From: Austropuccinia psidii | Taxonomy: Eukaryota > Basidiomycota > Pucciniomycetes > Pucciniales > Sphaerophragmiaceae | NCBI GenBank assembly: GCA_023105745.1 | Contig: JALGQZ010000009.1 | Location: forward strand, 38,745,359 to 38,809,358 | DNA length: 64,000 nt | Direction: 5' to 3' | In this document: piece after piece, positions 1 through 11,850 of the stretch | Numbering within the stretch: position 1 is the stretch's first letter | How the letters are laid out: each line of letters starts with the position of its first letter | Translations under genes and position numbers: made by a program | Notes under the pieces: generated by a model | Databases searched by the model: none | What the model was told of the DNA's origin: nothing | What the model saw: only the letters and a program-made list of their open reading frames with translations

Positions 1-113
1 GAAGTGGGGTCTTTTTGGAAAGAGCACAATCAGGGCTATCTGATGGTGTCATCCATTTCCCCATAGCTCAACTAGAACAAAAGTTATGGGGCAAATAATC
101 TCAATACAGCTTT
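1..113. other. Unassigned left flank
   Basis: No coding frame or repeat boundary that I recognise. It runs into the D-type LTR that follows and could be internal or flanking sequence of that element. No target duplication matches the far end of the next LTR pair. Confidence 0.3.
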
Positions 114-872
114 TGTGTCACAGCCAAGGAGGCAGGGGCATTTCCAATCATCATCAGCAAATCATTATATCATGGATACCCTTCAGAACCCAATCAGCAA
201 GGGGGTTTCATTCAATAATTCACCCAATACAGTTTTCATACCTCAATACAGTTTTCATACCTCAATACAGTTCCATACAGGCAAGACTCAAATACAGGAT
301 TCACCAAATACAGGCCTGTCATCAATACAGGCGCAAATACCTGTATTGACTGTATCACCTGTATTGGATTCACCAATACAGGATTCAATCCCACATCCAA
401 CTTCTTCCAGCATACAGGCCAGTATCTCAACACTCAAACTCCAAGGCTGGCATTTCTCACATATACCAGCCCCTCTTCACCCACCTGGGGGTTTTTCCCC
501 CAGTTAATTAAAATAGTTGATTTATTATTTAATATTATTTTATTCTCACTTTTGGAATATTATTTTATTATTTACTAAGTTAGTCTTAGCCTTCCCTCAC
601 CTGTTCAGTAGAGTCCTGGTGGCCATATCCTTATTAATTCCTTTTCTCTTTTCTGAACAGGTTGAAACAGTGACTCAGGATTATTTGTGGTTGGCTCTTT
701 ATTATTGCTTTTGCTTTGTCTCTCTTATCTTTTATACTTATTATTTTATGACTAGGAATTTATCCTCTTACTCCATTACTCTCATCATTTGAGTATTTCC
801 TTTTGAGCCCTCCATAAGTAATTCTGTTCACTGAGTGCCAGGCCCTCTTCATTTAGAAGAGCCCCTGTGACA
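114..872 (+). repeat. D-family LTR, copy 1 (D1a)
   Basis: It aligns along its length with 2205-2965 and 8629-9376, and shares the block reading 'cacatataccagcccctct', the motif 'gtggccatatccttatta' and the closing 'gagcccctgtgaca'. The right end at 872 is firm; the left end is inferred from the roughly 760 bp length of the sister LTR. It is crowded with copies of AATACAG and its complement. A direct repeat of about 20 bp (caatacagttttcatacct) occurs around 228-270. A perfect 10-bp stem lies at 358-367 and 373-382. Confidence 0.65.
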
Positions 873-2204
873 TTTTGCCTATACCACGCAAATGTACAAA
901 ACTCTTGTACATGGGATAACTTTGCTATATTTAGTGATACCCATATCAAATAAGGTACAATTGTGTAGAGAACATACAGAGCTACACAATGAACCAATTT
1001 TGAGGTTGACATATCAAGAATTGACAAAGTTATGGCTGTTTTAAGGTCAGATTCCCACCTGCTGTCATATACAGCCTTACCATGGGATAATATCCCATAA
1101 CCATGAATATGAGGTGTCAAATAGACAAAGAAGCTTGTTTTTAATTCAATACCTCATATGTCAGTCAATACTGGGGTCCCATACAGTTTCTGTACAGCAT
1201 TCTACGCGTCATACACATCAGAATCAGGCTGTGAGGTCCCCAGATTCAAATTTTAACCCTGTATTGGTGAAAACTGCCCAGATGTGGTTTCAAAACCACA
1301 TCTGAGCCCCATACAGGTTATACAGGCTGTTTGCAAACCACAAGCCAGTACTACAGAGTGAAAAAATCTTCACTTCCTCTATGTTCAAAGGTCTAGCACC
1401 CTTTCCACCCCATTTGTCACAATGCTGTCTGCCAGACCTCAGCAAAGGGAGCTCTTGCTGAAAAGGCTATTAAACTGGTTGAAAGACCAGTTAATACTGG
1501 CAAGTTGTAGATCAAATTCCACCATGTGAGAGTACCCCCGGGCTTAGAGCACTGCCTCCCAAAGTGCATGTAACTGATGGTATTACCCATGTCACCCTCA
1601 TGGAGTTACATTAGTCACAACAGGAGCCTACAAGGAACCCCCAAGGGGCAGAACCGTTGTATGCCAGTGGAGCGGAAAACCCAGCAATTTCTGGTTGTTT
1701 GATTGAGACCACCTCTTGTCTCCAACCAGAATCAAACCCATGACATTGGTAATGGGTTTATTGTCACAATGCTGTCTGGCAGTTCCATGGAAAATGGGGA
1801 CAAGACCCCTTGGAGGAAATTTTTCAAGATTTCATTTGGATCAAGCCTTGCCCAATGAGTACACTTCATATACTCATTGGGCATCATTTTTTGAGCACAA
1901 GAGCTCAGTGGCCATTATTTTGGGATATATCCCAAGGCCATACGCCAAGGGCAAGATTGAATGAATCAGAAGAAAGAAAAAAGCATATTTTGAAGTGGAA
2001 TACTTACTCCAAACTTGAAAGAAAGGGGGGATCAAGTTAATTTGACTGAGAAGAATTGAAGAAGGATTTGCAGGATAATGGTCCAGAGGAAAAGAAAATT
2101 TAAAAGGAAATTTTTTTGAAAACATGTGGGGATATTGAGATGCCAATTAACAGTGGCAGGGTATTATGGTGTTCAGGAGCCCACCAGTTTCAAGAGGGGG
2201 ATGC
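873..2204 (+). other. Non-coding middle of a D-type LTR pair, dense in hairpins
   Basis: No reading frame here looks like gag or pol. Instead there are many perfect inverted repeats: 892-899 with 905-912; 960-968 with 982-990; 1080-1096 (8-bp arms, 1-nt loop); 1279-1290 with 1293-1304 (12-bp arms, 2-nt loop); 1568-1575 with 1604-1611; about 1733-1759 (8-bp arms); 1849-1861 with 1871-1883 (13-bp arms, 9-nt loop); and the palindrome 1920-1935. It ends in a purine run, caagagggggatgc (2191-2204), directly before an LTR start, which fits a polypurine tract. The whole looks like a non-autonomous element. Confidence 0.5.
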
Positions 2205-2965
2205 TGTAACAACTACTCACCAAGGGTAAGGGTATTAATCAATACACCCACTCAAACACCTCAAATCAGCAAATACAGTCTCTGCATCAGCATTCAGTTT
2301 CAGCAATCTTCATTCTGAAACATGCATACAGCTTGGTACATCAATACAGCCTGTCAATACCTGTACAGATTGGATTCACCCAATACAGTTTCAATACACC
2401 AGTATGAAACTGTATGATCACTCAAATACACCACACCTCTTGTACAGGTTCTGTACAGCTGTACAGGACCTGTATTGGCCAGACTCAATTCAATAATTCA
2501 ATCCTCTCATGAGAATTCCTCCTCTGGATCAGGGCTGGTGTTTCTCACATATACCAGCCCCTCTGTCTCCCCCCTGGGGACTTTTCCCCAGTTAATTAAT
2601 TTAGTTTATTTATTATTTTATAATTATTCTTATCCTTATTTTGGGTATTATAATTATTTGATTTTAAGTTAGTCTTTGCATTTTCTCGCTTCGCCTGTAC
2701 AGTATGAGTTGGGTGGCCATATCCTTATTAACCCTTCTCTTTCCATTCTGACAGGTTGAAACAGTGGACTTGGACTTGTTTGTGGTTGGCTCTTCTATTT
2801 TTTATTCTTATTCTTTTTGTTGCTGCTTTTAATATTAATTCTTCTAGCAATTCATCTTTAACACTCTTAAGTCTATCCTTTCTTACCATATCTTTGAGCC
2901 CTCCATAAGTGAGTCCCAGTTTCCAGAGTGCCAGGCCCTCTTCACTTCAAAGAGCCCCTGTGACA
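2205..2965 (+). repeat. D-family LTR, copy 2 (D1b)
   Basis: Starts TGTAACA directly after a purine tract and ends gagcccctgtgaca; 761 bp. It carries the AATACAG motif many times and a perfect 11-bp hairpin, ATACAGTTTCA (2383-2393) with TGAAACTGTAT (2405-2415). Paired with 114-872 it frames a short coding-free element. I found no matching target duplication outside the pair, so the two could also belong to a rearranged copy. Confidence 0.7.
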
Positions 2966-3338
2966 CCATTTCAGGATAAAAAGGAGGCTTTTCACAGCCA
3001 CAATTGTTTCCTCATCCTGCGCTTGAATATCCTATGTAGTAAACTGTCCAAAACAGTTTTACTCTTGGGTAATAATCAGGGTATAATTATAATTTTAATT
3101 ATTGTAGTTCTTATTATAGTAATCCAACTGGTAAGACTGCATCCAGGGTTCTCAATAGCGCTCACCACCACTATTTCTCAATAGTAGAACCCTTTTATTA
3201 TATTATAAACTATTATATTATTTAAACTTATACTTTAAAAATTATTTTCATGTGTCACAGTCATAGTTCTAGTTGTAAATAGCCTAATTACTGCCTCAAC
3301 ATAGACTCCAGCTGACAGGACAAAAGACATCAAAGAGA
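2966..3338. other. AT-rich spacer, no gene seen
   Basis: No convincing ORF. An inverted repeat with arms gggttct and agaaccc spans about 3147-3193. The right edge is where homology to the B-family LTR (seen again at 40630) begins. Confidence 0.35.
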
Positions 3339-4740
3339 GCCAGGGTACCCAACTTCTGAGGCCTCAGAGGCGTGGAAAGCTCCAAACCTTGGATCCATGG
3401 CTGATCTTGGCCTAATTGGTAAACTGAAACCTTTTGGGACCTTGGTTAACATGTTACAACTACAGTAAATCTTAAAAAAATAGCAAATAACCTGCTAGTT
3501 TGACATGCCAAGGAGGTAAAGCGCTACTTAGACTCCTGTAACCATGTCAAATCTTAATGACTTTCCATGGATAAACCCCAAAAGAGTAATTAAAACCCTT
3601 TTTGGACTTTTATTCATTGATTTACCCAATAGCAACCAGTAAAACACTGATATTTGCAATTCTACGTAGAAATGAGGTAAAAACTTCAAAAAATCATTAA
3701 AAATACAATTCTTAATGAATCTCTCTGAACCAATCAGGACCAATGGAGAACTTGATTATCTATATTACAGCCAAAAAGAATTCTGGTTTTACTAGTAAAA
3801 TTAAAAGTCTTACTTACAGTCCATTATTGACTATTCTACGTGAAACACTGAATCTTCAAAAATTCACAGTAATTACAACCTGTAATAGAATTTCCAACAA
3901 AACTTAAAACTTTGAGAAATAAATGATTTTTTTGGAATAAAAGAATATTTCAGATTTTACTCGTTTTATTCTTAAGCATATTGGGGTTGGTAGTCACATA
4001 AAAGCATTAATTAAGTAATTATGTTAATCTTACATGACAACAGATGATGAAATCAATAATCAAAAAGGGTTTATTGTTTTATCACTCACTGGTTTTTCAT
4101 TTTTCTCTATGGAACTCCCCTGTGAGCTGTTGTTGACTTAAAAGAGCCATCCTCTTGCTGTTTTTTCCACATCAAATCATCTTATTATCCATTTAAATCA
4201 TTGTTACCAACAAGTAAGTATTAGTTAAAGCTATTCTTAAGTGTTTTAATACTTTCAGAATCAATCATAAAGACGTGAAGTTATAGAATTCAACTATATA
4301 TTGTTGTAATACTGTTATAAAGGCATTTTGATCCATTAAATCCACAATTTTACGTCAAAGCTCTCTATCTCATCTTTCAACAAGCTCTTTGGAATATCAG
4401 TGAGTGATTTATCTTTAATTCTTGAAGTTTTTCTCTAAAAAATTAGTTTTCTTCAAGAACTGTATTTATAATTATTCTTGAAAAATATAATTATATATCA
4501 AAATAATTTTATTATTTTGATAAAAGAAGGTTTATTTTTAAAATTTTCTGGTAATTGATTCTTGTAGACAACTAGTGCTCACGGTTAAAATCACTAGTAG
4601 TGTTTAATACGTGAAAGAAATAATTCTTTAATTATTTAATTGTGGTTATAATAATATTTTATTATCATATTTCATAAGAACAGACATAGTACTGTTGATT
4701 AATGGTAATATTATCATTGGTTTCATAGTCAAATCTTACA
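3339..4740 (+). repeat. B-family LTR, 5'-truncated
   Basis: From 'gacaaaagacatcaaagagag' (21 bp shared block, 3339 on) it follows 40625-41343 and 43217-43922, and its last kilobase follows 45386-46366. It ends 'tttcatagtcaaatcttaca' at 4740, matching the 3' end of B2. The first several hundred bases, including the TGTGAGCC start, are missing. Sequence right of 4740 is gag of a reversed E element, so this LTR or its parent inserted there. It lacks the solo C LTR that interrupts the B2 copy, which makes it a useful empty-site reference. Confidence 0.75.
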
Positions 4741-5617
4741 TCTGGTCATTCAAAATCTTCTTTAATCATGTCAATACCTCTGATGAACTGCATATGGTCA
4801 TACTCTCCTTCACCACTGAGGTGAGGCCATTATTTAAGCTTTAGTACTTCTTTCAAAAGTGCTTGTCCCATTGATGGTTCCAAGTTATGGAAAGAAGTGG
4901 AAAATTCATTCTTCAAATTTGAAGTTTTTGAATCCAATACTTGTGGGTTGGAATTTTCTTTACCCGCATTCTGATTTAGGGGTGAAGAAATTCTTAATAA
5001 GGTGTGAAGCAATTGTTCAATATCAGTCATTTTACTGGTGCTACACCTTTGGAAGTTTCTGAATTCATTTTAGAAGACTTGTATCAAATTTATTACTTAA
5101 ATTTAATACATTTCTTCTTTACATGTCACTTGTTGCCATAATTCTGTATTTCTAGTATTATCAGCAGTGAATTGATTCAATTTAATTTTTAATTTTGATA
5201 TTTCCTCTTGTGAGGTGTAAAAACACTTTTTCAAGGTAATTGTACATGTATTTACTTAAGTAAATGAATTTGAAATTTCATCAAGGATTTCCTTAGTATC
5301 TGCTTTGATAATATTTATGTCTTGTTTTATTGTTGTTTCAATTATGTCATAAATATTGAATTTATGATATTTATCTTTTAATTCTTTGAAAATGGAAGAG
5401 TGTTTATTTATTTTATTACCAAATAAATTTTCATTATTGGAAGTTTTAAGTGCTCTTAGAACTTTTCCAAAACACCCAAGTGTTTCAATTATTTGACTCA
5501 GACTTAATTTATTTGTCTTATGATTGTTGCAAACTTATGCATTTTTATCAGAAATATGACCTTTTATTTCATTTATAGGTATGTAAAAGTTTGGAATATC
5601 ATCCAGAATTTGAGGCA
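4741..5617 (-). pseudogene. Gag remnant of element E (coiled coil and start of capsid)
   Basis: Minus-strand translation gives a Lys/Glu/Ile-rich, coiled-coil-like stretch and then, near 4741-4830, a capsid start matching the intact A-family Gag (both share GEGEYDHM). Several stops interrupt it. It lies downstream of the E ORF1 at 5618-6279 in the arrangement seen in A. It breaks off at 4740 where a B LTR abuts. The protein would be the N-terminal part of a Ty3/gypsy capsid; this copy is dead. Confidence 0.6.
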
Positions 5618-6279
5618 TCATTTGCAATATTTTAATCTGGATTCCTGCTTTTTCTGTAATTCTATCATTGTTCTGGCCATCTGAAATACATTTTCCATGA
5701 GATCCTGCTGAATATTCATGATTCTGTAGCCCTGGCTGTAAGGTTTTGTGGCTGGTGCCTTGAATTTGCCCTTGTTCTGATCTTGTGGCTCCTTTTTAAT
5801 GTTAGAATTTTTGCTTCTGGCTATCGGGGATGTTTTTGGCACTTTCTGGGGTGGTGGAGGGCAGCTTTTACTCCCTTCTCCTGTTAAAAGCATCATGCTC
5901 TTCTTTTCCATCAATGGATGCCATCCATTGAGTAACTTGCAAGTGTTTGGATGTCCCAGGAGCTTTATAACAGTCTGGTAAGAACTCATGCAGTTTTTCC
6001 ACAGATCTGCAAGGATCTGGTACTCTTTTTGCTGCAGTGCATTGTTGTAAGCCTTCTGGCTGTCTTTATATATAGCCACAGAGGCTTCTTGTAGTTGTGT
6101 CAGCTCTTTTGGAAGGTAAAAAAGTATTATCACCTTCAGAATGGCATAATTTGTCAGTTTGGGATTCATTTCTGACACATTTTCTTCTGGAACTGATTAG
6201 CTTCTGTCATAATCACGTCTATAACCTTTTTGGGAGCTTCTTGAGGGGTTATAGCTGTCTCCTGATCTGGTTGAGGCAT
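5618..6279 (-). pseudogene. ORF1 (protein upstream of Gag) of element E
   Basis: The open stretch 6178-5618 (186 codons) resembles the ORF1 of the A element. Both hold a Gly-Trp-x-Pro-Leu motif mid-protein, a basic Lys/Pro-rich linker, KPYS near the C-terminus and an Asn-Val-Phe-x-Met-Ala-Arg-Thr helix, then end just before the Gag frame. An upstream stretch begins ATG at 6279 and joins only through a one-base frame change in an A-run near 6175. Function unknown: there is no zinc knuckle, protease or capsid signature. Its presence in three families suggests a conserved accessory or pre-Gag role. Intron boundaries are not clear in this copy. Confidence 0.55.
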
Positions 6280-6654
6280 AATTTCTGAAGGGTATTACTA
6301 ATGTCCAAGTTGATTAATTAAGAAGAAATTGGCTATTGTGGGTTATAATAACAGTACTATTATGCTCAGAATTGACAGTACCTGTAAGTATAATGCTAGT
6401 TATTGTTGGTTGGTTTCAATATTTTATTTTCTTACCATGTTGTAAGAAACTAAAATTAATGAAAAAAGCAAAGAATTAACTACCAAAAGGGTTTCCCAAG
6501 AAGAGAAATGAAAAAATAAAGGCTCACCTATAATACAAAAAGTTTTTATCCTTATGAATCTTTTTATATTATAAGTATTTTTATGAGTTTTTTTAATTTT
6601 TCAACAAAAGAAAAAGGATTAAAAAAGTAAAAAAAATTATGTCACAGGTAAAAT
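6280..6654 (-). other. Leader of element E
   Basis: AT-rich minus-strand sequence between primer-binding site and ORF1; no ORF seen. The acceptor-like cag about 6-8 bases before the ATG at 6279 could mark an intron like those of the A and B elements, but I cannot show it. Confidence 0.35.
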
Positions 6655-6671
6655 ATTGTGGCTGGGCGCCA
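6655..6671 (-). promoter_or_regulatory. Primer-binding site of element E
   Basis: Minus strand reads TGGCGCCCAGCCAC, three bases inside the LTR end at 6675. A TGG start close behind the 5' LTR is the usual form of a tRNA 3'-end primer-binding site. It differs from the TGGGGGCCTGGCC site used by A and B. Confidence 0.6.
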
Positions 6672-6674
6672 AAA

Positions 6675-8460
6675 TGTAAAGTGTGGATATGAAACTTTGA
6701 TTAAAAATCAAGTACTTTTCCTGTCCTCAAAATTTGCATAAGGTAAAAAATGTTAAGAATTAAGATTTCCAAGGGAAACGTGCAAATTTTTTTTTTCAAT
6801 TCATAAGTATAAAAAAAAAATATTCTAAAGATTTATGTCTTTAACAACAATAAAAATGTATCCAAAAATACCCCACAAGAGATATTTAAGGCTACAAAAG
6901 AAGTTTCTTCAAGGGAAATTTCAATTGGAATTGATTGTGGAGATAACTGCAGGAAATTAATATAAGAAAAAAGTCTTCAAAAAGATTATTAAAGAGAAAA
7001 CAAGCCCAAAGGTGACAGGAGTGAATTTGGAAACAAAGTGACAAATTCAACAGTGATGAAAGATGCTTCAATTCATTTACGGGGTGGTTCTAGGATAAAA
7101 ATGATTATAAGAGTTACAAACAATGATTAGGATGTTTTTCTCACGTGTTTAAAAGGTTTATATAGATTTAAGAAAGGTAGTTGGAATATTTTATTGAATG
7201 GTTTAACAGTGTTTAAACTAATTATAAAAGGAAAGGAGTTGAACATGAAGAGAAAAGTGGGGCAGAGAAGACATTCACTTATAGCCACCAATTTTATACT
7301 CTTGTCAGTCATGAAGAACACTTTGACAATAGAAAAGTCAATTATGGAATCATTCAACCCTGGTTTAGACCAAAAAAGGGCGGGTTTTAGCCAGCTTTTT
7401 GCTATTTTCAGCCAGTTTGTACCTTTGAATCAGCCCTTGCTATGGTAATACCTGTTTTACGCCCTAAAAACCCCTCAGAATTTGTGTAATAGAGGTCAAA
7501 ATCAGTAACAACTGTTTTTACAATGATTGTATTATCTTAAGGGTAGTTACACCCTCTTGGAAACAGTTAAAACTGCCCAGGTTGGTATCAAAACCTCATC
7601 ATCAATTGAGACACAGACCCTTTGACTCAATTTAAAGCCAAAAGTAATTAACTTGTGGATGAATTTTGAAATCTCATGCCTTTCAGCAAGGAATTTGGGG
7701 GTTTGGCTTCCCCTTAGAGCCAAGATTCATTTTTCCCTCCAGAATCAATCTTTTTAATTCATTTTTCTTTAATTACTCATCATGTATTATACTTGCAATG
7801 TACATATGTAAGTCAATTACGTTTAACAGGAAACAACTGTAAGAATTGATACCTCTTATGTAAGTTAAAGTTCACTTATGTAATAGATGTGCACATTTTA
7901 ACCTTTCACTTGAAAAGATTTCAATTCCTCATAGCTTCTAAACTCCACACAACTCAATTTTAACACCAAAATTGATGGTTAACACCAACTTTGATGTGAA
8001 TTAAATTAAGGCTTTGAGGATCTTAAAGTTTTGTATGGAAAATAATAAAAACTTAATCTAAGATTATTTAAAGTTGAGTTACAAAAGGTTTACACAGAGG
8101 TTACCCCACCTCATTTTTTATGAGGAATCCAATGGTGAAAGAATTTCCAAATGTTTATATATTGAATAATTAGTACAATAATTTTTTCTTTAACTTTTTT
8201 CAAAACATATTTCAATTTTAATATTTTTGATTAAAATTCATTTTTACTTAATTTTTTCAAATAAAAATGTATTTTCAAATTTTTAGATTTCAAAGTAATT
8301 TTAATTTTAAATTATATTTGCATTTTGATTTTGTCTATAGATTCTCTATTGATATTTTGATTTTTTACTTTATCTTATAAATAAAACATTTTAGTTATAA
8401 TTATATTGTTTTTTATTATTTGTGGTCTTTTGGGTATATAAAAATACCTCTAAGGCTCAC
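6675..8460 (-). repeat. E-family 5' LTR (minus-strand element)
   Basis: On the minus strand it begins GTGAGCCTTAGAGG (the leading T of the expected TGTGAGCC reads C here) and ends CACTTTACA. It matches the solo E LTR at 26788-28625 throughout, for example the block around the Pro/Gly-rich 'accccacctcattttttatg' at 8103. It lies directly upstream, in sense, of the E primer-binding site and ORF1. The position of the TATA box of the solo copy is mutated here (about 7276-7283). Confidence 0.75.
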
Positions 8461-8628
8461 GGAAAGTTTTTATTTTAATTTTTTAGTCTGGAATTATAAC
8501 TGTGTCTGTAGCAATACTTTCTTTTTAGATTTCTATTTATCTTCAAAACTATTGGATATGTTGAGTTCCATTTTTTGTTTATCTTTCCCGTGAGCTTGAA
8601 GCTGATACTAGTGATATGGAATACCACA
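8461..8628 (-). repeat. Fragment of a C-type LTR
   Basis: Read on the minus strand it begins TGTGGTATTCCATA and continues with a degraded match to the first ~50 bases of the C LTR (38223 onward). It is squeezed between the E LTR and the D2 LTR, so it is the remnant of an earlier insertion. Beyond the first ~50 bases the match is weak. Confidence 0.4.
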
Positions 8629-9376
8629 TGTAAAAACCACTAAGCAGGGGTAAGGGTATTCAAAATTACACCCACTCAAACAGCTCAAACCAGAAAATCC
8701 ACTGTGTGTATCAGCATTCAGTTTCAGCAATCTTCTTTGCCGAAAGGGACATACAGCCTGTCAATAATTGTACAGGTTGGAATTACCCAATACAGTTTGG
8801 ATACACCATCCACAAACTGTATGATCACTCAATACCACCAATCCTCTTGTACAGAACCTGCACAGCCATACAGGACCTTTATTGGACAGACTCAATTCAA
8901 TCATCAAATCTTCTGATGAAAATTCTCTGTCTGGATCAGGGCTGGTGATTCTCACATATACCAGCCCCTCTTTCTCCTCCCTGGGGATTTTTACCCATTT
9001 AATTAATTTAGTATATTTATCATTTTATAATTATTCTTATCCTTGATTTGGGTATTATAGTTATTTGTTTTTAAGTTAGTCTTAGCCTTCTTTTTCTTTC
9101 TTCACCTGTACAGTATGAGCTGGGTGGCCATATCCTTATTACCCCTTCTCTTTTCATTCTGACAGGTTAAAAACAGTGGACTTGGACTTGTTTGTGGTTG
9201 GCTCTTTTATCCTTACTCTTATTCCTTGTTGCTGCTTTTATTATATTCTTTTATTTATTAATTCATCTCACAAAACTCTGATGTGTATTCTTTCTTATCC
9301 TATCTTGAGCCCTCCATAAGTAAGTCCCAGTTTACCCGGGGCCAGGCCCTCTTCACTTAGAAGAACCCCTGTGACA
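8629..9376 (+). repeat. 5' LTR of gypsy element D2
   Basis: Starts TGTAAAAACC and ends cccctgtgaca; 748 bp, aligning with the two D1 LTRs. A hairpin at the same place as in D1b reads ATACAGTTTG (8790-8799) and CAAACTGTAT (8813-8822). The tenth base pair is C-G in D1b and G-C here, a compensatory change. The coding sequence downstream makes this a 5' LTR. Confidence 0.8.
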
Positions 9377-10159
9377 TTAAATTAATTAGCTCATATTTTA
9401 TTCTTTCTTTTCATTAATCAAATTATGACTCTTTTATGATCTTATGATTTCTCATGATTGTGATTTTTCTCTCATCAATTTTCATCTGATTAATTATATT
9501 CATCTGGAATTTGATTCTTTTTATTTCTCAATCATTGCTGACAATCTCATTTCATTCTCAATTATATGTCAATCAAATAATTCCTTTGTTTGTTTATTCA
9601 GGTCTTATCATGAGCTATTGATTGGTTGATTGATTGGGATTTACTTGGGTTATTGATTCAGAGATTCACCATTTTATTTGGATTGGACTGATTGACTTTT
9701 GAATTCCTCAAGATAACTGATTTATCCTCAAGAATTGATTATTTATTATTTCTTGATTTTGATTCGTGAAGATATTTATTTCACTAATTGATTACTCAAG
9801 ACCTTGAATTGACATTGATTGATGTATTGATTGATTGTTGAATTATTCCAGATTTCTTGATATTTTATTGACTGCTGATATTGACTGAATTGATTGATTG
9901 ATTGATTGACTCTGATTTCACCTCAAGACTGTTGATTGATTCCTCATGATCATCAAGATTTTATTGATTGTTGATTTGGACAAGTTTTGATTCCTTTTGT
10001 GAAGTATCATCAAGTTTTATTCTTAATTTTTCACTAATGCCAGTTTAGCATAGCCCTCCATCCAAAAATACTAGGCCCCAAATAAATCCAGCTGTTTGCA
10101 CTCCTACAGCAAGGGTTCCTCTTGACCGCACATCATCAGTTCATCAACTGAGTGAAAAT
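9377..10159 (+). other. Leader of D2 with TTGATTGATT-rich sequence
   Basis: Between LTR and gag. From about 9600 to 9960 it is low-complexity sequence built from TTGATTGA words. No ORF or clear primer-binding site was recognised; the bases after the LTR (ttaaattaat) do not start with TGG. Confidence 0.5.
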
Positions 10160-11395
10160 TTGGACAAAGGACCACCAATGGAAGGAGAAGCACCCTCCAG
10201 AAGAGGGGAAATCAAATTAAGAAGATCAAGATCTTTCTCTGGCCTGTTGGGTGGCTACCCTGGCATGTCTGAAGGTGCAAGAGAAAGACTAGGAGAAGTT
10301 GAAGATGGAGAGGTGGAGGAGTCTGTGCAAGAGGAAGATTCTGGGGAAACTGAAGTGGCAGATGCTTTGGAAAATGCTCAAGAGGTACCCCAGGGTTCTA
10401 ATCTAGCCCCTACTAATCAACCTCTTGTCTCTCAAACTGATCCAAGTCTCCTCAAGATCATGGAGGAAATGGCTACTATTATGGGACATCTTTCTCAAGC
10501 AGCATCCCCCAGGGACAATTCCAAAGCCCCTGCATTTGAGACTCTATCAATGAAGGCACCTGATTCTTTTGATGGTACTCAAGCTCAGAAATTGAGAGGA
10601 TTTATCCAATCCTGGCCATTGATTTTTCATAATTATCCAGCTAATTTCTTCTCTGAGAGGAAGAAAGTTTTTTACTCAATTTCGTCTCTCACTGGTAGAG
10701 CTGGCAAATTGATTGAACCCTACCTCTCCAATATTTCCAATGAAGATCCTTCCTACCTCCTCAATACTTGGCAATTATTTGAGACTCAATTATTCACTCT
10801 GTTTGGTGATCCCAATGAAGTTAGGAAAGATTAACAAGAGTGGGAAAATTTGAGGATGAAGGAAAGTGGTCTTATATCCTTGCACAGTTCTGAATTCAGA
10901 AGCTTAATTCCAATAATTGGAGATTGGGGAGAAAGAGCTTACATTCTTGTTTATAGAAGAGGATTGGAATCAAGACTTTTGGACCAGTTGGCTTCCTACC
11001 CTGATAACTTTGATACTCTTCAAGAACACATGGACATCACCCTGGAATTAGATACCAGATATAATGAGACACAGAAGGAGAAGGGTAGTCATCAAGAAAA
11101 GAAGCCTCCTGCTACTGGATGCAATTCTTCAAGGCCTCCTCAAGACCCCTCTTCAAAAAGGCTTTACCATAAGAAGAACAAGAAGGGAAAGCAATTTCAA
11201 GCTTCAAAGGACAAGCCCTATTCTGCTCTGCTTAATAAGGAAAATAAATTCATTGGTTCTGAAAAGGAGAGGAGGATCAAAGAAGGGTTATTTTCTTATT
11301 TTGGTGGAAAGAATCAAACTGAAAAATTCTTCAACAGACCTCAGAACACGCCTGGGTCATCAAGAGGCTTCCCTATCAAGCAGGGAAAAGCCTGA
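10160..11395 (+). pseudogene. D2 gag
   Basis: One frame from ATG 10160 to TGA 11393-11395, broken by a single TAA at 10832-10834. An acidic N-terminal region (Glu-rich, residues ~55-80) precedes a capsid-like region around residues 135-225, with a Phe-Asp-Gly-Thr motif and a Leu-Thr-Gly-Arg-Ala segment typical of fungal Ty3/gypsy Gag. A basic Lys-rich tail follows. I see no CCHC zinc knuckle. It would form the particle shell. The stop and later frame changes make this copy inactive. Confidence 0.75.
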
Positions 11396-11400
11396 GTTGG

Positions 11401-11850
11401 GATAATGATGTGTTCAATGGTTCTCACCTATTTCCTTCAAGAGCACAATTGTGCACTCTGAATACTAGTGTCAAGAAACCTTTTAAGTTTCTCATTTTCT
11501 CCTCTGTCTCTGATACTTTTTACAGTATTCTTATTGATTGTGGTGCTACAGAATCTTTTATTGCGAAGAATTTTGTTCTCAAGTACTCATTTACTATGTC
11601 AGAGCTCCCTTAAAATATTCCTCTTTTCATTCAGGATTCAAATGAATCCCCTGCCTTCATCACCCATAAGACCAAGTGGGTAGTTGACTTGCCTTCCTTC
11701 CCAAGCTTTGAATGGGACCCTTTTATCATAGATTCACCCAAAGGAGAAGACCTAATGTTGGGCTATGATTTTCTTTACCATTTGATCCCATTATTGATTG
11801 GAAAAATGTTTTTATCTCCTATTTTTCTAGTAATAAGAATTCTAGTGGTA
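11401..11850 (+). pseudogene. D2 aspartic protease
   Basis: A frame one base back from gag contains an Ile-Asp-Cys-Gly-Ala-Thr motif (about 11536-11553), the active-site loop of retroviral-type aspartic proteases, with Cys in place of the usual Ser. A downstream Leu-Gly-Tyr-Asp-Phe segment (about 11757-11775) fits the protease C-terminal part. A stop at 11611-11613 breaks the frame. It would cleave the Gag-Pol precursor. Confidence 0.65.

Noticed and set aside
785..1120. 111-codon minus-strand ORF in the D1 middle
   Set aside because: No recognisable domain, and it runs through several hairpins; more likely chance.
9700..9960. Telomere-like or satellite repeat (TTGATTGATT)
   Set aside because: Irregular low-complexity sequence within the D2 leader; it does not match fungal telomere repeats.
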